A stretch of 64,000 nt of DNA from contig CM048839.1 of assembly GCA_026545765.1 (NCBI GenBank), positions 90,920,914 to 90,984,913 on the forward strand, written 5' to 3'. Under the pieces are notes generated by a model. The model saw nothing but the letters and a program-made list of their open reading frames with translations, was not told the origin of the DNA and did not search any database. Origin of the DNA: Plantago major (lineage: Eukaryota; Streptophyta; Magnoliopsida; Lamiales; Plantaginaceae). Shown piece after piece: positions 56,459-64,000 of the stretch. The first letter of the stretch is position 1. Each line of letters begins with the position of its first letter. The translations under genes and the position numbers were made by a program.

Positions 56459-57253
56459 GAGTCACTTGCAGACGGGTTCGAGGGAACTTAATCCGGATCA
56501 CATCATCACCTTTACTCTTGCCACCCTCGAACGATTGAGAGGCAACTCCCCGACTCGACCATTAGGTGGAACTTTCTCCCCTCGGACGACTCGTGCGTGG
56601 ACGATCAGAAGCCTTGGTCCGGACCAAAGGCACTTCATCTTCCTCCTCTGCCTCATCTTCTTCTTGTTCCTCTGCCTTTCCTCCTACAATTGTTTTCTCC
56701 TCAACTTTTTCGTCCTCAGACGATGACGACAGTTCCACCACAGTCCGAATCGGAGTCACGACTCGGACAGTCTCCTCTACCCCGGCCTCGAACACACCTA
56801 ACTCGGGGAGCTCATCGGTGGTATCATGAACCTGTTCCACATTGATCTCATGTGGATCCAGAATGAAAGGGATTTGATTAAGGTTAATCCTAGTGTTATA
56901 ACCTAAGTTTCTACAAAGGGCTCGGATCTCTACCGATAGCTCGGGCTCATCATTACTCCGACGCGGGCTACTTATTATCCGAGTGGCCGTCTCACGAACC
57001 GTCATTGCACCCTGCACATTTGAAGATTCCGGGTAATTTTGCCTGTCCAGATACTTCGATTCGAGAACGATTAATCGAAAAGATGGAGAGCTCACCTCAA
57101 ATTCTTCACCACTTCAATTTGACACATACCCGTGACCCCGCGTTGATCCTCCACGGTACCAATGTCAACCTCTTCGGAGGACACCGAGTAGGAAGTTTCA
57201 TCGGACGCATACTCACCGGCTTCAGTACGGTTTTGGCTATCGCTCTTGGACAT
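56459..57253 (-). pseudogene. Antisense gene of element B, N-terminal part
   Basis: The start ATG at 57253 (MSKSDSQNRTEAGEYASDE) follows the acceptor of a 5'UTR intron. Acidic low complexity leads to NLGYNTRINLNQIPFILDP (compare AYNTRIHPNLLPFIPDP in A). Further on come VVELSSSSEDEKVEE and a Glu-rich stretch. A stop at 56562 (TAA) and one near 57090 break the frame unless a small intron (GAG|GTGAGC to TGTGCAG, about 57007-57090) is spliced. The last codons, VIRIKFPRTRLQVTHP, join after removal of C to DPDGELNLDDLLPTCP at 41670, matching TKIKFPRPASEVTCPNPYEELN in A. Confidence 0.65.
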
Positions 57254-57254
57254 C

Positions 57255-57514
57255 CTAGGGAAAGAAAGGAGTTCCTATAAGTTGAAGGTTCATGGTCCGT
57301 GGGTCCATTTATGTAACTAATGGTTAAAACGCATAAGGGGTTCGGAGAGAACTAAGTGTTGTCGGATGTAGTTAGTTCGAAGTTAGTACGCAGTTAGTAC
57401 AAAAAACATAGAGGTTCCGAAGAGACCTGCTACATACGTCCGAACGGACTACATACAACACTTATCCGAACGAGAAAAACATGCAAACAATTTCCAAAAG
57501 GAGAGAACACTTAC
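57255..57514 (-). other. 5'UTR intron of the antisense gene in B
   Basis: Minus-strand donor TTTTGCAA|GTAAGT and acceptor CTTTCTTTCCCTAG, 260 bp. It corresponds to the 441-bp intron of A at 14249-14689. Confidence 0.6.
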
Positions 57515-57699
57515 TTGCAAAAACACAAAGGGTTGGATTGAAGGCAGTTGACTTCTTCGGATGGGCCTGCTTCGCTTCGAACTCACTCCTTAACTCGGAC
57601 CGCACTGCAATTGCTTCGGATCACTCAAAAGCACTTCGGATTCACTCAGTGTGTGAAATTTCTCTCTCTAAAAGTGAAGAAATGAAAGCGACTGGTGCC

Positions 57700-57709
57700 C
57701 TATTTATAG
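57700..57709 (-). promoter_or_regulatory. TATA box of the antisense gene in B
   Basis: Minus-strand CTATAAATAG in CTCCTATAAATAGGGC, about 190 bases before the conserved donor. Same decamer as 14166-14175 in A. Confidence 0.6.
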
Positions 57710-57982
57710 GAGGAGGACATTTCTGGAAGCCCAACCGTCACATCAATTCAAGATTAAATCTCGGCCGTCGATCAAAATTCATCAAACAGTACAGTTCAAA
57801 TTACTAGGTGAAATGACGGATCCATCCAAAAAAATTATTTCACGACGATTAGAATTCCAACAATACTTGGAACGTCGGAGATAGCACCCCATCCTCTTAC
57901 AGATGGTTAGCTCTGTCCTAGGCACATGGACCCTACTCTGTTCGGATGTCCCTACTCGGACAGTCCCGAAAAACTGAATCAT

Positions 57983-58183
57983 AAACAACACAGATTCTCA
58001 TCCGTTCGGAGGTGATACCTATTCCCCACTCGGACAGATAAATCATCATAAACAACACGGATTCTCATCCGTTCAGAGGTGATACCTATTCCTCACTCGG
58101 ACGGATAAATCATCTTAAACAACACGGATTCTCATACGTTCAGAGGTGATCCCTCTTCCCCACTCGGATAGATAAATCATTGT
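57983..58183. repeat. 67-bp tandem repeat, three copies
   Basis: Units begin at 57983, 58050 and 58117, each starting AAACAACAC. They carry GATTCTCATCCGTTC, GGTGATACC and CACTCGGACGGATAAATCAT words. Inverted relatives occur in C at about 51776-51905. Confidence 0.85.
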
Positions 58184-58220
58184 CCGACACAGCGGACTCT
58201 TGTCCGTCCGGATAGGCTTA

Positions 58221-58870
58221 ATGGCTTACGGGTGTGGATCTATGAAATCGTCCGTAGGTTCATTATAGTACTACCGAAGGATTGATTGTAAAATACAAGA
58301 CAAATCCGATCTTTTCAAAGACGGTTGCTTTGTTCTTAAATTTCTCGAACTCTCGTCCGTTCGGACATCCCTTGTCGGATTCAAACGAATAAATCAACTA
58401 TGTACATCACGCGGACCCTAGTCCGTCCGAATTTCACTAATGGCTTACGGGTGTGGAGCTATGAAATCGCTCGTAGGTCCTTATTTGAATCCGAAGAGTT
58501 GATTAGTAAACACAGTATCAACCCAATCTTTTAACAAGATGGCCGCTTTGATCTTAAAACTACACGGACTCTAGTCCGTTCGGACATCCCAAGTTGGATT
58601 ATCCCGAATAATCAACTATGTACATCACGCGGACCCTCGTTCGTCCGGTTGTCCTTAATGGCTTGTGGGTGTGGAGCTATGAAATCGCCCGTAGGTCTTA
58701 TTTTGGAACTTCCTCATAATCAATTAGTAAACACAAGATAAACCCAACCTTTTTATAGAAGGTGGATTGCTCTTCAAAAGCACACGGACTCTCGCCCGTT
58801 CGGATGTCCTTAATCGGACAATCCCGGAAAATTAATTATTAAGTAACACGGACACCCGTCCGTTCGGATA
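58221..58870. repeat. About 218-bp tandem repeat, three copies
   Basis: The phrase ATGGCTTACGGGTGTGGA starts units at 58221, 58440 and 58658. Each unit also has GCTATGAAATCGxxCGTAGG and a GGACTCTxGTCCGTTCGGA inverted word. The third is diverged at its end. Confidence 0.8.
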
Positions 58871-59158
58871 ACCTTTCGTGGATCATCCCGATTTCACCAC
58901 CAACAAAAAGTGTTCCTTTACTACGCCTCTTGAACTTACGCTTAATCTCGCTTAAAAATACCCCTTTTCACACTTATAGTCCGAGACCACACTCTCGGAC
59001 TGTAAGAAAAAAGGGCGGGGGAGAGATTAATGTAAGGACGACAAAAGGCACGGACTAAACACCTATTTTCTTCTTATGAGGGACGGATTGAACGAAAAAC
59101 AAAAATGTTCTCCCCACTTTAAACTATAGTTCCACAACTATCTTCTACTAAGATACTT
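58871..59158. other. Element B 3' untranslated end
   Basis: Contains the inverted form of the block conserved in A and C (TCTCGCTTAAAAATACCCCTTTT, about 58947). It also carries an ACTATAGTTCCACAACTATCTTCTACTAAGATACTTGG run that is the inverse of 49100-49140. No coding frame. Confidence 0.6.
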
Positions 59159-59176
59159 GGAAACTAGGGGGACATA
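59159..59176 (+). other. Polypurine tract of element B
   Basis: GGAAACTAGGGGGACATA directly before the 3' LTR. Confidence 0.85.
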
Positions 59177-60043
59177 TGTTGATAGGGAAATATGTCCAAT
59201 CCATCATAGACGCCTTTGGAACGAATCCTAAGGCGTTTCAAGCTGTCTAAGGTCCAAGGCCTCAAGGTCCGACCCTAAGGCCACCACGGGTCCGATCCTC
59301 CGATCCTGACTGGAATGATGAACTAGACCTCAAAGACAGTAGGTCCAACCCAAACATTGGTCCGAGACCATGAGGGTCTGACCCGAACGAAGGTCCGAAC
59401 ATAAGTCTCTAACCTCATAAGGAACCAAGTGAACTAGCACCAAGAGAGAAAATAGGATCCGAGGCTATCAAGGTCCGAACCACTATGCCTTGTGGTTTAT
59501 GGGAGTTTCTTTCAGACATAAGATTGTGACCCGGACCAGGCCCTCGGACCTACACTCTCGGACGAAGGTCTGAGACGGACTTCAGAAGTCTCTAATTTCT
59601 CTCGGGGAATGACTAAACTACCCTCGAAAGCCCAGAAGGGAAATTAGTTAAGTCTTATTAATGGGCCATGGGCCTAATAGAGCATTGTTGGCGCAATCCG
59701 AGCCTTACACTTGGCACGATCCAACGGAGCCCTTCCTCTTTGGGAAATCTTTATATATATGGCACACACTTCCATGCTAACGAGAGGTAAGTCAAGTCAT
59801 CTTTACGAACTAATCCAGATCACTATACAGAGCAGATCTTTAGTCTTTCTCAAGTAAAGTCTTTATCCAGTTTGACACTACCCAAACCGGGTCTTCGGTC
59901 CTAACCCCCCCCCCCCCCAAAGTTTCTTGTGTAGGTCTTTCCCATTAGTGCTTTGGACCTTGACTTAGGACGATTCGCAGTGGTTTGGACTTGGATGACT
60001 TAGGAAGAACTTACTAAGAATTTGGGGGACTTCACCCTCAACA
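59177..60043 (+). repeat. 3' LTR of element B
   Basis: TGTTGATAGGGAAATATGTCC ... CACCCTCAACA, 867 bp, followed by TSD TGTTA. It lacks about 25 bases present in the 5' LTR near 31526-31552 and differs elsewhere mainly by C/T and G/A changes. Confidence 0.9.
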
Positions 60044-60048
60044 TGTTA

Positions 60049-60326
60049 ACGTTCGGATTGCTCAACTCGTTGCTTTATAGTGGCAATCCATCGATAATTC
60101 ATATCTGACGTAGGATCGGATCGTTTACGATATAGGTTAAGAGTGTCGGACTACTATACTGCTATATCAGTTTAGAAAGAAAATTCAAGCTTTTCATCCG
60201 GATATGCAGGTCAAATACTTAAGTATTGTTTGCGGAAGTTGATAGTGTTGGACCATTCAACATATCCGACTCAACAAGAAGTAATCCGTCTTTCCTTGGA
60301 AATTTTTGCTTGGTTCTGGTAGATCT
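60049..60326. other. Element A internal segment resumed
   Basis: Non-coding DNA that continues A after the TSD of B. It ends at GATCT just before Sirevirus E. No frame with a domain. Confidence 0.5.
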
Positions 60327-61733
60327 TGTTGGTCCAGATAACGGCAAAGTAAAAGACTAGAGGGGGGGGGGGGTGAATAGTCTTTTAAAACTTTTGTCGA
60401 TAAACAGCTTCGAAACCAGGGGTTTCGATACTTAAATTGAGCGGAAGACTTTAAGATAGGTAAGTGCAGAAACAATAAGTAAGTGTGTGTGTGCTTTGCA
60501 GAAATGTAAATACAGAAAGGTAAATAACACAGCAAGTATAGTGGTATCTGGAGGTGGCGTAATCCTCCAACTAATCCACTTCGGTCTTTCTGAGACCTAG
60601 AATTCACTAGAACAGATAATTGAGTTCACCTTACAATAAACCTTATTCTAAGATTCCTAAACAAATGGTTCCCAACCAAATGTTCCCCCTGAGTTATTCC
60701 CCAGCTCCTAGAGCTAAGTACTTCCTCTACTCAGATAACCTTGGAGTTATTCCCTGATTTTCAAATCAAGTACTTCCTCTACTCCACGCCTTGATGGTGT
60801 TGGTTATAAGGTTTGTCAGAGAGGCTTCTCGTATAACTTTTCAGTTATGTTTTCAGAGAGCCTAATAGAACAAGACTACTTAATACACTTGTTCAGTGGA
60901 TGATACCGCTTTTTCTTGACCCAAGTAATTGATGTCCGTTCTGGAGAATGAGCTTCAGAAAGGGTATCTGATAGTTCAACTCTTTCACGAATAACAATCT
61001 CTTGTTAAGGTTCAGGACAACTTAGAACTACTAGTGATTCTTCAAGCAATAGAAAGCTTTCATAAGGGGTAGTAGAGTGCTTGAGAGAATACTTTGCTTG
61101 ATGATAAATTTGCAAGATAGAGCGTTCTAAGGTATGTACTTCAAGCATCTAAGTGTGTGATATATATAGATAAATTTGAGAGGCGTTTGAATTGTATCCG
61201 TGCGCTCTCTATCAAATTATATCCGTTTATATCTTGAACTATGTACTCAGAAGTCACTATCTCATTTTTCAGAGGATCGCTTTTAAGATTTACGATGCAT
61301 TTAATGCATAGTACTGTTCATTGTCCTTTAGTCTCAACGGATACATGAGCCTTTTTGATGGCTTGCATGCTCCATACTCATGATGTTATATGTTCAGAAT
61401 CATATCCCAAAAATAAGTTAATATTCTTAAGAAAGGATTAAGAACATAGTCTTTCTGAGTTAGACTAAACCTTTGTGTCTTCATAAACTTTGTGCAATCT
61501 TCAGTCTTCTAATCATCAGAAAAGCTCCATTGCTAGGATTGATCTTCATGGTCTTCTTGAAATAAAAATTACACTCAGAGACCTATAATCCTAATACAAG
61601 ATTTACTAGACTAATCATACTCAGTGATTTCCTCTTTTACAATGTTTAAGTGAACCAAGAGCACTTAATCACCTTTCTGGCTAAGATAAGAACATGAGAT
61701 GAGTGATCAAAATACTAACAGATATTCCTAACA
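60327..61733 (-). repeat. 3' LTR of Sirevirus E
   Basis: TGTTGGTCCAGATAACGG ... GATATTCCTAACA on the plus strand, 1407 bp. It has a G-run at about 60362. It aligns along its length with H (54195-55507), though E has about 90 extra bases near 61560-61650. Confidence 0.85.
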
Positions 61734-61749
61734 AATTTCCCCCTTTTTG
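61734..61749 (-). other. Polypurine tract of E
   Basis: Minus-strand CAAAAAGGGGGAAATT abuts the LTR. Confidence 0.8.
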
Positions 61750-62165
61750 ATCAGTCATCCATGACTATCTTTCAAGTCCTATTACAAAATTGTAATCCTG
61801 GAAGAGAAAACAATCCACCACTTAATCATTTCAAATGATATTCAATTTTAGTTGAATTAAGTGCAGAAAGTAAACATCAACCAAATCACAAGAAGTGATC
61901 TTTGCTGATAAGTTGTCATCTATTAAAATGTATCTAAGAGTATGATCTTCAGATAGGTACAGTTTACAGAGTAAGATGCAACTTTTACAGATAGAGATTT
62001 TCAGAAACAATCAGCAAGATTACAAAAAGTAATAAAACATACTAAGTAAATTAGAACAAAGGAGAGTCCAAGCTCCAAGAGAGTATTCTAATGTTATTAG
62101 TCTTCAAGTCTTCAGAATCACAACTTGGGTTCAGATACCTCAAGTTCTTCAGCACCCTTTCTAGA
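61750..62165. other. Element E 3' untranslated region
   Basis: Non-coding between the polypurine tract and the end of the extra ORF; short frames only. Confidence 0.5.
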
Positions 62166-63973
62166 TCAGTTGACATGATCATCCACTTTTCTGCATTCTT
62201 GGACATAGTCATAAAGAATCCTTCTGACAGAGAGCTCTGTGTTTCTGAATAAGTCACATATTTCATGGTAATTCTTGCCAACCTTGTGATTCTTCCGCAG
62301 AAAATGTTTGACCCAGAAGTACTTTCCCCAGACCCAGGCATGGTCTACTTGCAGCTGAGATAGGTTGAAATACTTGTATATTTCTTCCAGATAGTGTATA
62401 TCATCTAGGTATTCATCCAATGTCATATAGAATGACTCATAGGTTGAAACACCTAGTTTGTTCTTCCTGCTGTAGCTACCATCCAGTTTTCTTACCTTGT
62501 GTACATCATCATGTTTTGGGTAAGGACAGGCAAAAGAAAGATCCATCTTTCTGGCTTCATTTCTTTTTTCTACTTCAAAGTTTAACCAGGCATGAAGGTG
62601 CTCAGGTTTTAGCAATTAACGCTTCTCTCCATTTCAGGATCTGGTTGAGGATGGGAGTTGGAAACTTATCATTGACAAGTAGATGTTGTAGTTCCAGAAT
62701 CCAATACCCTCTCTTGTTCAGAATGCACCTATATGAAGATTCTTCATTACTAGTCTTCATATACTCAATGTGGGCATCAGTTGGACTTTCTTGATGTGTT
62801 TCATTGTTTGCTCTGCCAAACTGGAAATCCCTTCTTGCTTTTCTGTTAGAAGATCCTCTAACCCTTTCTTCCTACCTTGGGGCTGTGCTGGTGTATGTTC
62901 CTTGTATAGACTTGGTGTTCCCAGAAGGAGTTCTGGCTGCTAAGGGCTTTGCTGCCAGAGGAGGTTGTGAAGTAGTTGCTTGTCTCCTTTTCTTGTGAAG
63001 TGGATGTTCATCAGAATCATCCTCATCATCATTGTAGTCCAAAATTGGACACTTGCATCTTTCTTGGCCTCTTACTTCTCCTTCTTCCTTTTCTTCTTCT
63101 TCAGAAGTCTTCTTCTCTTCTGAGATTCTAAGGGACTAGGTTCCCCTAGTGATCATACTTCTCAGCCTTCTGGCTGGTTGATCTGGAACAACCTCTTCAG
63201 CAAGGGTGTCTCCAGTGGTGTCCTTAATGACAAGTTGACTTGAGGAGGGAGGATTTGATTGTTTTCTTTTTCTTCCTCTGCCTTTCTGAGGCATCTCTTC
63301 TTCCCCCTTAGTCATGAATGACTGACTCATGATAGCATAAGCTTCAGAGAGAGTTTCAAAGTTTTTCTGGAGATTGTTGTGCACCCTGACTAATTCTTGA
63401 AGTTCCTTCTCCACCATGTTCGTTCTGTAACCGATCCTGCTCCTTTATGTTGAGCTCTTCAAGTGGCCTTAGGATGGCGTTGGCTTGCAGGACAGCATGG
63501 CTGGCTTCATTCAATGCTGCATTAGCATTGTTACAATCCTCATCCCTGACCAACCCTAGGTCTTTCTGAGAGAGAGCGATGCTGGTTGCTCTGTTGAGTA
63601 AAGCAGCAGCCAAAGGCTTCATCTCTTCTGGGACGGATTTTAGCACTTCTGTATCTTGGGCAACTAGTGTCTTTCTGAGTTCTAAAAAGACACTGTTCCT
63701 TGCACGGTGCTCTTCACTTCTTGAACTACTTAGTGCAGAGAATATATGAGGAGCAAGTAGGGCTCTTTTGTGCTGAGTGACAAGTCTCTCATCTTCTGCT
63801 TCAGTGATCAAGTTGTGGGTTTCAGCATCACTATCATAATCCTTTTCTTGGATTGTTTGCAGATTGACAATCTTCTTCTGCTTTCCATCAAGTGTGTTGG
63901 CCTTCTGAGAAGATGTAGAAGGTCTTTCTGATGCAGTCTCAGCATCATGTTCTTCATCATCATTGTCATCCAT
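62166..63973 (-). pseudogene. Extra (envelope-like) ORF of Sirevirus E, fragmented
   Basis: Three frames in series. First (63973-63356): MDDNDDEEHDAETASERPSTSSQ, acidic, then helical stretches (FLELRKTLVAQDTEVL, LAAALLNRATSIALSQ). Second, after a one-base shift near 63410: MVEKELQELVRVHNNLQKNF, a coiled coil, then a basic nuclear-localisation-like RGRKRKQ and a TAG at 63136. Its frame continues with an acidic stretch and KKRRQATTSQPP. Third (62615-62166): a compact aromatic-rich region (HAWLNFEVEKRNEARKMD, FYMTLDEYLDDIHYLEEIYKY, HAWVWGKYFWVKHFLRK). The start of the gene may lie beyond the window. No signal peptide or membrane span is seen. Function is unknown. Confidence 0.65.
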
Positions 63974-64000
63974 TGCATCTATTTCAGCAGCTGTGACAAC

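Larger units (their letters stand above)
30743..60043 (+). mobile_element. Element B: Tat-lineage gypsy element, split by C
   Basis: LTRs are at 30743-31636 and 59177-60043 with a perfect TSD TGTTA (30738-30742 and 60044-60048). In order it carries a primer site, gag, protease, reverse transcriptase, a degenerate RNase H, a second (archaeal-type) RNase H, integrase, and then an antisense gene. The second RNase H and antisense gene place it in the Tat lineage. C (41676-56453 with its CGGAT duplication) interrupts the antisense gene. Without C it is about 14.5 kb. The LTRs differ by several percent by eye, mostly transitions, so B is much older than G. gag-pol has at least six in-frame stops and one frameshift. 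Confidence 0.9.
12740..60326 (-). mobile_element. Element A: Tat gypsy element, interrupted and incomplete
   Basis: A is the outermost element. Its 3' LTR is at the left (12740-13529) and its body extends right. The visible body is 13530-17317, 30300-30742 and 60044-60326, and the rest of these coordinates are younger insertions. Only the 3' region with the antisense gene is in view; gag-pol must lie beyond insertion E at 60327 or be lost. A carries insertions F (which contains G), B and E. It belongs to the same broad family as B because the antisense gene, polypurine tract and LTR ends match, but it is clearly diverged. Confidence 0.75.
60327..64000 (-). mobile_element. Element E: Sirevirus, 3' end only
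   Basis: The 3' LTR is at 60327-61733, then a polypurine tract, then an extra-ORF region on the minus strand that runs off the window. The upstream pol, gag and 5' LTR are outside, so the TSD (expected GATCT) cannot be checked. Related solo LTRs are H and 8964-10475. The lineage call rests on the acidic, coiled-coil extra ORF placed before the 3' LTR. Confidence 0.75.

Overview
The window is plant nuclear DNA, most likely from a eudicot with a repeat-rich, AT-rich genome. The evidence is stacked LTR retrotransposons of the Sirevirus (Ty1/copia), Tat and Athila-like (Ty3/gypsy) lineages, plant-type primer binding sites, a plastid-derived tRNA fragment, and one single-exon gene with a SAM domain. 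Only the SAM-domain gene (2448-3269, minus strand) looks like an ordinary host gene. All other coding sequence belongs to mobile elements.

From 1 to 12739 the window holds the SAM gene, low-complexity AT-rich DNA, a Tat solo LTR (5487-6418, target duplication AGAAG), an old Athila-like remnant with a broken protease (about 6510-8963), a Sirevirus-type solo LTR (8964-10475) and retroelement-like non-coding DNA with three related hairpins.

From 12740 to the right edge there is one nest, read from LTR ends and 5-bp target-site duplications (TSDs). Element A is a Tat element on the minus strand that starts at 12740. It was hit by a chromovirus-like solo LTR F (17318-30299, GTCCG/GTCTG), which was then hit by Sirevirus G (19184-29846, GAAAG). 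A was also hit by Tat element B (30743-60043, TGTTA). B was hit by a pol-less Tat derivative C (41676-56453, CGGAT). C was hit by Athila-like gag-protease element D (42547-49085, CATAT) and by solo LTR H (54195-55507, GAACG). A Sirevirus E begins at 60327 and runs off the window. The deepest stack is four elements.

Tat elements A and B carry, opposite to gag-pol, a gene with its own TATA box, a 5'UTR intron and two further introns at matching places. Its product has a Transposase_28-like N-terminal half and a coiled-coil C-terminal half. Removing F from A and C from B restores its reading continuity.

The observations most worth a second look are: a non-coding block with a compensatory base-pair change shared by copia element G and gypsy element D; a motif CAATGTTG-N15-CAACATTG repeated at identical spacing across G; the spliced antisense gene; and a 49-nt plastid trnR-ACG piece inside the envelope-like ORF of G. 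Family assignments rest on motif recognition by eye. No database search or alignment program was run.
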